Positions 8,202 through 16,665 of a stretch of 45,233 nt of DNA are shown here, in pieces. Within the stretch, counting starts at the first letter, position 1, and the number at the start of each line of letters is the position of its first letter. The stretch is from NCBI GenBank assembly GCA_900768535.1, contig CAAGDE010000133.1, positions 1-45,233 of the forward strand, in the 5' to 3' direction. A model generated the notes under the pieces. The model saw only the letters and a list, made by a program, of their open reading frames with translations. It was not told the origin of the DNA and made no database searches. This DNA comes from Clostridia bacterium (GTDB taxonomy: Bacteria > Bacillota > Clostridia > Oscillospirales > CAG-272). A program made the position numbers and the translations under genes.

Positions 8202-9347
8202 TTACCGCATTTCGGCGGCGAGGGCATCCAGCTGTGCCCGGCTTTCCTCATTCAGGGCGGAGCGGATCCGGACGGCGGTGTCGGCAAAGGACAGGTCGCG
8301 GCACGGCTCCAGCATTCCCCGCATGACCTTGGCGGCGACCGGTGCCCAGGTGCCGTTTTCGATCAGCCCGACCCGGCGCGCACGGAAGGAACGCTCGGTC
8401 AGCCCGCTCAGAAATGCACGCATGGCGGGGAACACATCGCCGTTGTAGGTTGTGGTGGCAAGAACCAGTCGGTCATACCGGAACGCGTCCGCGATTGCAA
8501 ACGATTTGTCCTGGACGGTCAGGTCATGCAGAGCGACCGTTGTACCGTCCGCGCGGAGACGTTCGGCAAGCAGCTCTGCCGCACGGCGGGTGTTCCCGTA
8601 GACCGAGGTGAAAGCGATGCAGACACCGGGCTCCTCCGGTGTGTAGGTCGACCACTTCCGGTACAGCTCCAGGCAGTCGGAAAGCCCACCGTCCAGCACG
8701 GGGCCGTGCAAGGGGCAGATGGTGCGGATCTCCACCGCGGCAGCCTTTTTCAGCAGCGCCTGCACCTGTGCGCCGTATTTGCCGACGATGCCGATATAGT
8801 ACCGGCGCGCCTCATCCGTCCAATCAGCGGAACGCTCCGGCGCGCCGAAGGCACCGAAGGCGTCTGCCGAGAACAGCACCCGGTCGCAGTCGTCATAGGT
8901 CACAATCACCTCCGGCCAATGCACCATCGGCGCGGTCAGGAAGTGCAGGGTGTGCGTTCCGAGCGTCAGGGTGTCCCCGTCGCCGACCACAAGTCTCCGG
9001 TCACTGTAATCGGTACCGAAGAACTGCCGCATCATGACAAACGCCTGTGTGGATGCCACCACCGCGGCGCCCGGATAGCGCGAGAGAAACGCGGCGATGT
9101 TCGCGGAATGATCCGGCTCCATGTGCTGGACAATCAGATAGTCCGGCGCCCGACCGTCCAGCGCGAGGTCAAGCTGCTTCTGCCATTCCCCGCCCACGTG
9201 CGCGTCCACGGTGTCCAGAACCGCAATTTTGTCGTCCAGGATCACGTAGGAATTGTACGCCATTCCGCGGACCGGGTACTGCCGCTCGAACAACGTCAGC
9301 GCCGGGTCAAATACCCCCACCGACCGGATTTTTTCTGTAACCTTCAT
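8202..9347 (-). CDS. fprA: A-type flavodiiron protein (FprA-like oxygen/NO reductase)
   Basis: 381 residues. The N-terminal metallo-beta-lactamase-like domain keeps all expected diiron ligands: H75, E77, D79 and H80 (HMEPDH), H143, D162 and H214 (PLHGP). The C-terminal flavodoxin domain binds FMN through TSVYGNT at 248-254. Such enzymes reduce O2 to water or NO to N2O in the anaerobe cytoplasm, fed by rubredoxin or ferredoxin; no rubredoxin domain is fused here. AAAGGAG nine bases upstream supports the ATG at 9347. It lies 85 nt downstream of the D-lactate dehydrogenase gene on the same strand, with no clear promoter between, so co-transcription is plausible. Confidence 0.92.
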   Translation of the reverse strand: MKVTEKIRSVGVFDPALTLFERQYPVRGMAYNSYVILDDKIAVLDTVDAHVGGEWQKQLDLALDGRAPDYLIVQHMEPDHSANIAAFLSRYPGAAVVASTQAFVMMRQFFGTDYSDRRLVVGDGDTLTLGTHTLHFLTAPMVHWPEVIVTYDDCDRVLFSADAFGAFGAPERSADWTDEARRYYIGIVGKYGAQVQALLKKAAAVEIRTICPLHGPVLDGGLSDCLELYRKWSTYTPEEPGVCIAFTSVYGNTRRAAELLAERLRADGTTVALHDLTVQDKSFAIADAFRYDRLVLATTTYNGDVFPAMRAFLSGLTERSFRARRVGLIENGTWAPVAAKVMRGMLEPCRDLSFADTAVRIRSALNEESRAQLDALAAEMR

Positions 9348-9432
9348 ATGAATTGACTCCTTTCGTATGTGCGAGGGACCTTTCCGGCTGGGGCAAAGCT
9401 CCCGCGATTTGTATATTCCGCGTCCCTGCCGC

Positions 9433-10425
9433 TCATTTTGCACAGCGGTAGCAGACCTCGTTGGCGCCGACGGTGCCGGCTTGGAAGTCGAGCAGGTTCC
9501 GCACGGTGGTCTCGGCAATGTTCGCCAGCGCCTCCTCGGTCAGGAACGCCTGGTGGGAGGTGACAATGACATTCGGCATGGAGATCAGCCGGGCAAGGGT
9601 GTCATCCTCCAGAATGTGCCCGGAGTTGTCCTCAAAGAAAATGTCCGATTCCTCCTCGTAAACGTCCAGGCAGGCTGCGCCGATTCTGCGGGATTTGATT
9701 CCGGCGAGCAGTGCCTCGGAATCGATCAGCGCCCCGCGCGAGGTGTTGATCAGCACCACGCCTTTTTTCATCCGTTCCATGCTCGCGGCATTCACCATGT
9801 GGCGTGTTTCCGGCGTGAGCGGGCAGTGGAAGGAGATGATGTCGCTCTCCCGGAACAGCTCGTCCAGCGGAACATAGGTGAGCGACGGATCATCGGCAGG
9901 GAAGGGATCGTAGCAAAGCACCTTCATGCCAAAGCCCCGGCAGATGCTGACAAAGCACCGCCCGATCTTGCCGGTTCCGACCACGCCCACCGTCTTGCCG
10001 TGCAGGTCAAAGCCGACCATGTTGGTCAGGCTGAAATTGAAGTCGCGCGTGCGGATATACGCCTTGTGGATGCGGCGGATGGAGGTCAGGAGCAGTGCCA
10101 TGGCGTGCTCGGCGACCGCGTAAGGGGAGTACGCCGGAACGCGCAGAACCGTCAGCCTGCCGTTTGCGTGGCGGAGATCGACATTGTTGAAGCCGGCACA
10201 GCGCAAAAGCAGAACCCGGATGCCCATCTCCGAAAGCAGATCGATCACCGCAGCATTCACGTTGTCGTTGACGAATACGCAGACCGCATCACAGCCCTTC
10301 GCCAGCGTGGCGGTGTCCTCGTTCAGCCGGGTCTCAAAAAATTTGAACCGGATGCCGTGCGCTTCCCCCTGCGCTTCAAAGGAGGGGCGGTCGTAGGGCT
10401 TGGTATCATAAAATGCAACCTTCAT
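9433..10425 (-). CDS. ldhA: D-lactate dehydrogenase (D-2-hydroxyacid dehydrogenase family)
   Basis: 330 residues, the usual length for NAD-dependent D-lactate dehydrogenases that reduce pyruvate to D-lactate and recycle NADH in fermentation. The NAD-binding Rossmann signature is GTGKIGR. Catalytic residues are the Arg in NTSRG, the Glu in DVYEEE and the His in VTSHQAF. The substrate-loop segment RCAGFNNVDL is typical of D-lactate rather than phosphoglycerate dehydrogenases. The Shine-Dalgarno (GAGGATT) is modest. It is the first gene of a probable unit with the flavodiiron protein, combining NADH reoxidation with oxygen removal (inference). Confidence 0.88.
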   Translation of the reverse strand: MKVAFYDTKPYDRPSFEAQGEAHGIRFKFFETRLNEDTATLAKGCDAVCVFVNDNVNAAVIDLLSEMGIRVLLLRCAGFNNVDLRHANGRLTVLRVPAYSPYAVAEHAMALLLTSIRRIHKAYIRTRDFNFSLTNMVGFDLHGKTVGVVGTGKIGRCFVSICRGFGMKVLCYDPFPADDPSLTYVPLDELFRESDIISFHCPLTPETRHMVNAASMERMKKGVVLINTSRGALIDSEALLAGIKSRRIGAACLDVYEEESDIFFEDNSGHILEDDTLARLISMPNVIVTSHQAFLTEEALANIAETTVRNLLDFQAGTVGANEVCYRCAK

Positions 10426-10459
10426 GGTTCAATCCTCATTTTCTGTATTTCCGGATTCT

Positions 10460-10488
10460 ATTATACACCCAAAGCCGGATTTTGTCTG
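10460..10488 (-). promoter_or_regulatory. Probable promoter of the D-lactate dehydrogenase gene
   Basis: On the minus strand a perfect TATAAT (10465-10460) lies 17 bp after a weak -35 CAGACA (10488-10483). The weak -35 suggests dependence on, or repression by, a regulator. Confidence 0.5.
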
Positions 10489-10517
10489 TTGGATTTACAA
10501 CATAATCCATAGGATTT
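10487..10517. promoter_or_regulatory. Two small inverted repeats upstream of ldhA
   Basis: TGTTG-N6-CAACA (10487-10502) touches the -35 box, and AATCC-ATA-GGATT lies at about 10505-10517. They could be operator sites for a redox regulator. They do not match the Rex consensus. Confidence 0.3.
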
Positions 10518-10620
10518 CCCGAAAAATCAGCTTTTATTCCTTTCTGTCCTCAAAAAATCAAGAATAAGAATTGTTTCTGCTCCAAATAACGGATGAAAAC
10601 GGAAATTTACAGAAAAAGAC

Positions 10621-10649
10621 TTGCAAATTTGCAGAAGATGTGATAAAAT
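10621..10649 (+). promoter_or_regulatory. Promoter of the flavodoxin gene
   Basis: TTGCAA (10621-10626), 17-bp spacer, TAAAAT (10644-10649), one or two mismatches from consensus. Confidence 0.5.
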
Positions 10650-10680
10650 GAGAAAAACAGCAGCCGGGAGGGGACACGGG

Positions 10681-11217
10681 ATGAAGGTTCTGATCGCATA
10701 TGCAAGCAAGACGGGAACGGCGGAGGAGTGCGCGGGGATACTGCAGAAGGAGCTGCGCGGGGCAGACGTAACCATGGCGGATCTTGCACGGGAAAAGCCG
10801 GATGTGCGCGGATTCGATGCGGCGGTCATCGGCGGCTCTGTCCGTTACGGGAAGCTGCGGCGGGATGCGGCGGACTACCTGACGGCACAGCAGGACGCGC
10901 TGGCGACGGTTCCGCACGGGCTGTTCCTCTGCTTGTCCTCCGGGCATGAATTTGAGGAGATCAGCGAAAAGGTGTTCCCGGCGGCACTGCGGGAGAGTGC
11001 GTTTGCGGTGATGAATTTCGGCGGAAGACTGCGCCTGAAGCGGGCGGGGCTGTTCGAGCGCATTCTGCTCCATGCCGCGCGCTCCCGGATTGTGGAGAGC
11101 GAAATGGAATTGGGAGAATTCACGCCGACCCTGCCGGATATTCTGCCGGAGAACATCGCGCGTATGGCGAGTGCTCTCAGAACGGCGTACGGAGAAAGAG
11201 AAAACCGTCGTAATTGA
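10681..11217 (+). CDS. Flavodoxin-domain protein (HemG/flavodoxin-like)
   Basis: 178 residues. It starts at the FMN phosphate-binding loop, YASKTGTAEE, at residues 6-15, followed by the FDAAVIGGSVRYGKL segment typical of flavodoxin domains related to HemG protoporphyrinogen oxidase. It may serve as an electron carrier or FMN-dependent oxidoreductase in the cytoplasm. The partner is unknown, but the divergent neighbours are the flavodiiron protein and D-lactate dehydrogenase. GGGAGGGG sets the ATG at 10681. The upstream extension in the same frame lies over the promoter and is not coding. Confidence 0.75.
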   Translation: MKVLIAYASKTGTAEECAGILQKELRGADVTMADLAREKPDVRGFDAAVIGGSVRYGKLRRDAADYLTAQQDALATVPHGLFLCLSSGHEFEEISEKVFPAALRESAFAVMNFGGRLRLKRAGLFERILLHAARSRIVESEMELGEFTPTLPDILPENIARMASALRTAYGERENRRN

Positions 11218-11273
11218 CAATAATACAGGTCAAATTACATGACCATTCTTGCAATCTGACGGTTTGATGGCTC

Positions 11274-11302
11274 TTGACAAATCCGGAAAAATGTGATATA
11301 AT
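11274..11302 (+). promoter_or_regulatory. Promoter of tRNA-Lys
   Basis: Exact TTGACA (11274-11279), 17-bp spacer, TATAAT (11297-11302), preceded by TGA (extended -10). It lies 23 bp before the mature tRNA. Confidence 0.88.
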
Positions 11303-11325
11303 ATTCAGGTAGCCCAAAGTCGGCT

Positions 11326-11401
11326 GACCCATTAGCTCAGATGGCAGAGCACATGACTTTTAATCATGGTGTCCGGAGTTCGACTCTCCGATGGGTCACC
11401 A
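11326..11401 (+). tRNA. tRNA-Lys (anticodon UUU)
   Basis: 76 nt including an encoded CCA. The acceptor stem GACCCAT/ATGGGTC pairs fully, the D arm is GCTC/GAGC, and the anticodon stem is CATGA/TCATG with loop CTTTTAA, giving anticodon TTT. The T arm is CGGAG-TTCGACT-CTCCG and the discriminator is A. It is a free-standing unit with its own strong promoter and terminator. Confidence 0.97.
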
Positions 11402-11440
11402 AAACCCCGAACGGATCCGCGTTCGGGGTTTTTGCTTTTT
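11402..11440 (+). terminator. Terminator of tRNA-Lys
   Basis: A 12-bp stem, AAACCCCGAACG/CGTTCGGGGTTT, with a 6-nt loop starts right after the CCA and is followed by a T-rich tail (TTTTGCTTTTTT). Confidence 0.92.
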
Positions 11441-11712
11441 TCGTCCCGGTCGTTGTTCCGCGCCGGGCGTTTTTTGATATCTTTTCGGAGTATATAATTA
11501 AAATGAAGAAATCCGGTTTTCCGTTTTCTATGGGAAAGCCCGGCAGGATGGCTGATCTGCGGCTCCGAAATTTGCAACTTCCGAAATTAAAATATTCAGG
11601 AAAAGCGCCTTGGGAGATTGTAATATTGCTCGGGTGAAGGCGTTTGATGCGGATTTCTGCAACTTTTTGCGATGAAAATATCAAATTACGGAAGAAAATT
11701 TTGAAAAAGGGC
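11441..11712. other. Gene-free stretch before oppA
   Basis: About 270 nt, more AT-rich than its surroundings. No tRNA, riboswitch or convincing gene is seen. A 45-codon frame at 11503-11637 has no ribosome binding site. A loose AAGCGCC...GGCGTTT pairing around 11603-11643 is the only structure noticed. Confidence 0.5.
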
Positions 11713-11741
11713 TTGACAATCGGGATAAACTGTAGTATAAT
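11713..11741 (+). promoter_or_regulatory. Promoter of the opp operon
   Basis: Exact TTGACA (11713-11718), 17-bp spacer, TATAAT (11736-11741). The predicted leader is about 32 nt and carries GGGAGG. Confidence 0.9.
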
Positions 11742-11780
11742 AGGATATCCTAAAAAATCTTTAAAGGGAGGATTTTTAAA

Positions 11781-13976
11781 ATGAAGAAGATGACCAAGTT
11801 CCTCTGTCTCGCTCTGGCGCTTGTCATGTGCTTCGGGATTGTCGCCTGCAAAAAGGTAGAGGACAATCCGAAGGATACGACATCGCAGGAAACCGGGACA
11901 ACCCCAGGAAAGACCGGTAAGGAAGTCGACATGGAGGCTTACGGCAAGAAGTCGAAGGAGCTCTATGATCAGATTCTGGGTGACTTTTACAAGTACTACC
12001 AGATTGCCGTCTCGAAGGAAGACGTTTCCGAGCGCTATGCTTACATGGCGATTGCCGAAGCAAAGCTGCTGGAATCCGGCGTCATGATGCCGAGCTCCAG
12101 CAATGGCGGTACTTACGCGATTGGACGCCTGGTTCCCTACACCGTATCTCCGGTGCTTTGGGGCGACGATTCCGATCGCTTCTACCGTGTGCTGGTGACT
12201 GATCAGATCATCACCTCCGCCGATCGGGATGCGCTGAAGGCTGCATACAAGACGGCAGCTGATGTGGATGCTTATTATACCGCAGCTGTTACATACCTGA
12301 CCGGAAAGGGCTATACCCTGAAGAATACCTATAACATGGGATACGCCAGCGACCCCGAAACCTGGGACGCGCTTGCAACCTCCCGTGCGGCGGATTCCGA
12401 AGCAATCGTCAATACCTATGACGGTCTGTATGAATACGACGCAAAGAACAACCAGCAGCCGGCTCTGGCGCTGAGCCACACGGTTTCCGATGATGGTCTG
12501 ACCTACACCTTCACGCTCCGTCAGGGTGTGAAGTGGGTCGATTCGACCGGCAAGGAGCTGGGCGAGGTGAAGGCTTCCGACTTTGTTGCCGGAATGCAGC
12601 ACCTGCTGGATGCAAAGGGCGGTCTGGAAGGACTGGTTTCCGGTCTGATCGTCGGCGTGGACGACTACATTGAAGGCAAGACGACCGACTTTACAAAGGT
12701 CGGCGTCAAGGCGGTAAACGATTACACGCTGGAATACAAGCTGGAGAAGCGGTGCTCCTACTTCATGACCATGCTCGGCTACGGTATGTTCGCGCCTCTG
12801 TGCGAGAGCTACTACAAAGCCAAGGGCGGCAAGTTCGGTGCGGATTACAACCCGGCAGATACGAACTACACCTACGGTAAGGATCCGAACAGCATCGCTT
12901 ACTGCGGACCGTATGTGGTTACCAATGCCACCGCGGAGAACACCATTAAGTTTGAAGCCAACACCAAGTATTGGAATGCCGCAAACGTCAGAATCAAGAC
13001 CCTGACCTGGTATTTCAATGACGGCAAGGAAGCTCTCAAGGCTTACAACGATATGAAGGCAGGCACGCTGGACGGCGCCGCACTGAATGCTTCTGCGGTT
13101 AAGCAGGCAAAGAATGATAAGATTGGGAATACCGACAAGACTTACTTCGATGAGTATCGCTATATTACCGCAACCGATGCGACTGCCTTCATGGCGTTCA
13201 TGAACATCAACCGTGACCAGTACGTCAATGTTCAGGATTGGACGCAGGCAGCTTCCTCTCTGACGGATGCCGAGAAGGAAAGATCGAACAAGGCAATGCT
13301 GAACCAGCATTTCCGTACCGCGATTATGTACAGCCTTGACCGTGCGGCTTACAATGCGCAGACGGCTGGCGAGGATCTGAAGCTTGCAAGCCTGATCAAC
13401 AGCTACACTCCCGGTAATTTTGTGAAACTTGAAAAAGAGGTTACGCTGGAGATCGGCGGGGCGAATAAAACCTATCCCGCAGGTACATACTACGGTGTGA
13501 TCATGCAGGATCAGCTTACCGCTGACGGCTATAAGTATCAGGTTTGGGATCCGCAGGGCGGCGCAGACGGATTGGGCTCCAGCGCAGGCTTTGACGGCTG
13601 GCACAATCCGACCGAGGCGAAGGCTGAACTGGAAAAGGCGATTGCAGAGCTTGGCATCGAAATCTCCAAAGAGAATCCGATCAAGCTGGATCTGCCCTGC
13701 TTCACAGGAAGCGAAGTCTACAAGAACCGTGCGCAGGCATTCAAGAGGTCTCTGGAGGAGGCTCTTGAGGGTAAGGTCATTCTGAACCTGATCGAGTGCC
13801 CGAAATCCGGAGACTGGTACAATGCCGGTTACTATACCGATTACGGTTACGAGGCAAACTACTCGATTTATGACGTTTCCGGTTGGGGTCCCGACTACGG
13901 TGATCCGGCATCCTACCTGGATACCTTCCTTCCGGAGTACCTCGGCTACATGGTTAAGTGCATCGGTATCTATTGA
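11781..13976 (+). CDS. oppA: Oligopeptide-binding lipoprotein OppA/AmiA, apparently circularly permuted
   Basis: 731 residues; captures peptides outside the cell and hands them to OppBC. A signal peptide ends in lipobox I20-V-A-C23, so the protein is membrane-anchored. The standard N-terminal part of the SBP_5 fold starts only at about residue 188 (DPETWDALATSRAADSEAI). The family block GWGPDYGDP..YLDTFLPE lies at the very C-terminus, and the chain ends 13 residues later. The piece normally found after that block (ERY....AEAKLLES..MMP, then GGTYAI.RLVPY and VLWGDDSDRF) sits at residues 52-135, next to the lipid anchor. This reads as a circular permutation rather than a truncation, since nothing is lost. 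Codon use is that of a highly expressed gene. Confidence 0.92.
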   Translation: MKKMTKFLCLALALVMCFGIVACKKVEDNPKDTTSQETGTTPGKTGKEVDMEAYGKKSKELYDQILGDFYKYYQIAVSKEDVSERYAYMAIAEAKLLESGVMMPSSSNGGTYAIGRLVPYTVSPVLWGDDSDRFYRVLVTDQIITSADRDALKAAYKTAADVDAYYTAAVTYLTGKGYTLKNTYNMGYASDPETWDALATSRAADSEAIVNTYDGLYEYDAKNNQQPALALSHTVSDDGLTYTFTLRQGVKWVDSTGKELGEVKASDFVAGMQHLLDAKGGLEGLVSGLIVGVDDYIEGKTTDFTKVGVKAVNDYTLEYKLEKRCSYFMTMLGYGMFAPLCESYYKAKGGKFGADYNPADTNYTYGKDPNSIAYCGPYVVTNATAENTIKFEANTKYWNAANVRIKTLTWYFNDGKEALKAYNDMKAGTLDGAALNASAVKQAKNDKIGNTDKTYFDEYRYITATDATAFMAFMNINRDQYVNVQDWTQAASSLTDAEKERSNKAMLNQHFRTAIMYSLDRAAYNAQTAGEDLKLASLINSYTPGNFVKLEKEVTLEIGGANKTYPAGTYYGVIMQDQLTADGYKYQVWDPQGGADGLGSSAGFDGWHNPTEAKAELEKAIAELGIEISKENPIKLDLPCFTGSEVYKNRAQAFKRSLEEALEGKVILNLIECPKSGDWYNAGYYTDYGYEANYSIYDVSGWGPDYGDPASYLDTFLPEYLGYMVKCIGIY

Positions 13977-14004
13977 TCCGGTCGTAAACAACAATTCAAC
14001 GGTT

Positions 14005-14030
14005 GGAGGATGGGTTTTTATCCATCCTCT
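14005..14030 (+). other. Intercistronic stem-loop between oppA and oppB
   Basis: GAGGATGG (14006-14013) pairs with CCATCCTC (14022-14029) around an 8-nt U-rich loop, 30 nt after the oppA stop. There is no U-tract after it. Such hairpins often stabilise binding-protein mRNA or cause partial termination, keeping OppA in excess over the permease (inference). Confidence 0.6.
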
Positions 14031-14058
14031 TGCCGTATGTTAAAGAGTGGAAACGAAA

Positions 14059-15660
14059 ATGACAAAATATTTATTGAAGCGGCTACTTCACGGCGTTCTC
14101 TCCATCATTGCGGTGGTGGCAATTGTCATGATTCTGGTTTACAGTCTGATGGATCGGGATATTATTTTTGCGTCCGACCCGACCTTCAGCAAGGTTAAGA
14201 GCAACGCCAAAATTACCTATATGCACCAGCAATGGGAACGGTATGGGTATCTGGACTATGTACCGTATGCCGATTTTATCAATGAGCTCTACCGGAACGG
14301 GGAGATTGCAACCGAGGAGGAGCGCGCCGAGGTTATCAGCATCGCAAGAAAAGAAAAGGATGCGGACGGAAACCCCAACGATTCCGAGCAGACCCGCGCT
14401 TATATCCGGAAATTTACCGAAACCTATGAAGCCAAAGGCTATACCGTTGTGCGCAGAAACGCAGAGATGATGGGGGCAAACCGGGTGGTTCCGGGCGGCA
14501 ACCAGATTCTGTTTGCAACAAAGGATAAGCCGGTTCTTTCGCGCCTGTTCAATTACTTTGCGCATCTGTTTACGATTGACAACATTCATTACACCGAAAA
14601 AGAAGCCGGCGTTGCCGTGGAAAATCCGGGACTGACCTTCACGCTGAAGGATCCGGTTTACGGGGGGAAGAAATTTTCTCCCGCCATCATCGGCAACGGG
14701 ACAAAACATAAATACCTGCTCTATTTCGACAACCAGTTCCCGTTTGTTCACCAGAATCTGGTCTCCCTGCATCTGGGGCAGTCCTATTCGGTGAGAATGG
14801 GGGTGGATGTCTTCGATACCATGGTCGATTCGCAGGGCTCGTACGTCAAAAAGACCATGACCTATCCCACGGGGCTTGTCGATGAGGGCGCGGAGGATCT
14901 GCACACCGCCACCTTTGTTGCCGGCTCGCGGGAGCTGATCGGCAATGACCGGCTCTACACCGACGACTATACACACTGCTCCCTGCACCGCACGGGAATG
15001 TCGAAAATGGGGTACTCCTTTGTCATCGGCATCCTTGCGTCGCTCATGGCATATCTGCTCGGTGTGCCGCTCGGCATCCTGATGGCAAGAAGAAAGGATC
15101 GGTTCGTCGACAAGCTCGGAACCGTGTATATCGTCTTCATCATTGCGGTTCCGTCGCTGGCGTATATCTTCCTGTTCAAGGCGATCGGAAACAAAATCGG
15201 ACTGCCGACCACCTTCCTCATGGATTCCACCGGCAAGCTGATGTTCATTCTCCCGATCGTATCGCTGGCGCTGCCGTCGATTGCGACCCTGATGAAGTGG
15301 CTGCGGCGGTATATGATCGATCAGATGAATTCCGATTACGTCCGGTTTGCGCGCGCCGGGGGACTTTCCGAGCGGGAGATTTTCAATAAGCATATCCTGA
15401 AAAATGCGGTGATTCCGATTGTTCACGGGATTCCCGCGAGCATTCTCGGCGCGCTGACCGGTGCGATCATCACCGAGCGTGTTTACGTGGTTCCCGGCGC
15501 CGGAAACCTGCTGACAACGGCAATCAATACCTACGACAATGCGGTCATTGTGGGCGTCACCCTGTTCTACGCGGTGCTGTCGGTCGTGTCGGTCATTCTG
15601 GGCGACATCCTGATGTCAATGGTCGATCCGCGCATTTCGTTTACGTCAAAGGCGAGGTAA
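14059..15660 (+). CDS. oppB: Oligopeptide ABC permease OppB/AmiC with large extracytoplasmic insertion
   Basis: 533 residues against about 310 for textbook OppB. TM1 spans residues 11-31. The next helix does not begin until about residue 314, so some 280 residues (rich in charged and aromatic residues) lie outside the membrane. From there the usual permease core follows, with the EAA loop GLSEREIFNKHILKNAVIPI that docks on OppD/OppF. Streptococcal AmiC has a smaller insertion at the same place. An in-frame GTG at 14047 lacks a ribosome site; AAAGAGTGG supports the ATG at 14059. The domain probably contacts the unusual OppA (inference). Confidence 0.92.
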   Translation: MTKYLLKRLLHGVLSIIAVVAIVMILVYSLMDRDIIFASDPTFSKVKSNAKITYMHQQWERYGYLDYVPYADFINELYRNGEIATEEERAEVISIARKEKDADGNPNDSEQTRAYIRKFTETYEAKGYTVVRRNAEMMGANRVVPGGNQILFATKDKPVLSRLFNYFAHLFTIDNIHYTEKEAGVAVENPGLTFTLKDPVYGGKKFSPAIIGNGTKHKYLLYFDNQFPFVHQNLVSLHLGQSYSVRMGVDVFDTMVDSQGSYVKKTMTYPTGLVDEGAEDLHTATFVAGSRELIGNDRLYTDDYTHCSLHRTGMSKMGYSFVIGILASLMAYLLGVPLGILMARRKDRFVDKLGTVYIVFIIAVPSLAYIFLFKAIGNKIGLPTTFLMDSTGKLMFILPIVSLALPSIATLMKWLRRYMIDQMNSDYVRFARAGGLSEREIFNKHILKNAVIPIVHGIPASILGALTGAIITERVYVVPGAGNLLTTAINTYDNAVIVGVTLFYAVLSVVSVILGDILMSMVDPRISFTSKAR

Positions 15661-15664
15661 GAGT

Positions 15665-16654
15665 ATGAATCAAGAACTTGTCAATCTGGAGGAGCTGGGG
15701 CTGAGCGAGGCGGAGCTGTTTGCACCGTACGACAACAGCGAAGCCGACAGCGAAAAGATTACGGCTCCCCGCTATTCCTATTGGAAATCGGTGTTCCGCG
15801 TCTTCTTCAAGAAAAAACTGAATATTGTTATTCTTGCGATCCTTGCCGTCCTGATCATGTTTATCTATATCTACCCCACGGTCATCGGATACAATCCGGA
15901 GGTCGATCCCTATGAATACCTGCTCGACGGCAGCAGCAAGCACCTGACGCCCTCGCAGGCGATTGCCAAGCACGGCTTCAGCCTGAAGTGGATCCTCGGC
16001 TCCGGCGCGTCCGGTGAGTCGACCTTTGATTCCATTTGGTACGGCTCGCGGATCTCCCTGACGCTGGCACTGATCTGCGCGGCGGTGAACCTGTTTGTCG
16101 GGGTTGTCATCGGCGCAATCTGGGGATTTTCCAAAAAAGTCGATGTCATCATGACCGAGGTCTACAACATCATCGGCAATGTTCCGTATATCCTGTATAT
16201 TTCGGTGCTGGTGATGATTCTGACCGCCAGCTTCTGGACAATGGTGTTTGCCATGACGGTCACCGGCTGGCTTGGGATTGCCTATTTCATCCGGACGCAG
16301 GTTGTGATCATCCGTGACCGCGAGTATAATCTTGCGTCACGCTGTCTCGGAACGCCGATCACGCGCATTGCCGTGCGGAACATTCTGCCGTTCATGACCT
16401 CCGTGATCGTGACCCTGGCGGCAACCGAAATTCCGTCCTATATCTCGTCCGAGGTCTTCCTTTCCTATATCGGAATGGGTCTGAAGGACCGGTCGCTCGG
16501 TAAGCTGATCGAAGCGGCGCAGAACGCGATGGTCACACCCGGCTGGGAGATGGAATTCTGGAGCCCGGTTGCCATTGCGTCCATCATTACCGTTGTGCTT
16601 TATGTTGTCGGTCAGAACCTCGGTGACGCGTCCGATCCGAGAACGCATATGTAA
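15665..16654 (+). CDS. oppC: Oligopeptide ABC permease OppC/AmiD
   Basis: 329 residues, near normal family length. A hydrophilic N-terminal tail of about 50 residues leads into TM1 (IVILAILAVLIMFIYIYPTV). A short external loop ends in LGSGASGESTFDSIWYGSRIS, which matches the family's LGTD..G.D..S....G.R.S element with D and T replaced. The permease core carries EAA-loop residues around LASRCLGTPITRIAVRNILP. It pairs with OppB to form the channel. Four bases separate it from oppB, with the Shine-Dalgarno in the end of oppB, so translation is coupled. Confidence 0.92.
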   Translation: MNQELVNLEELGLSEAELFAPYDNSEADSEKITAPRYSYWKSVFRVFFKKKLNIVILAILAVLIMFIYIYPTVIGYNPEVDPYEYLLDGSSKHLTPSQAIAKHGFSLKWILGSGASGESTFDSIWYGSRISLTLALICAAVNLFVGVVIGAIWGFSKKVDVIMTEVYNIIGNVPYILYISVLVMILTASFWTMVFAMTVTGWLGIAYFIRTQVVIIRDREYNLASRCLGTPITRIAVRNILPFMTSVIVTLAATEIPSYISSEVFLSYIGMGLKDRSLGKLIEAAQNAMVTPGWEMEFWSPVAIASIITVVLYVVGQNLGDASDPRTHM

Positions 16655-16665
16655 AGGGGACAGCT

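Noticed and set aside
11503..11637. Possible 45-codon small gene before oppA
   Set aside because: No Shine-Dalgarno, no promoter with proper spacing, and an unremarkable composition.
11364..13994. 876-codon open frame antisense to oppA
   Set aside because: It mirrors oppA codon use, has no ribosome site, runs across the tRNA-oppA intergenic region and encodes nothing recognisable.
13900..14058. Truncation or frameshift at the end of oppA
   Set aside because: No remainder of the C-terminal lobe exists in any frame before oppB, while the matching segment is found at the N-terminus, so permutation explains the data better.
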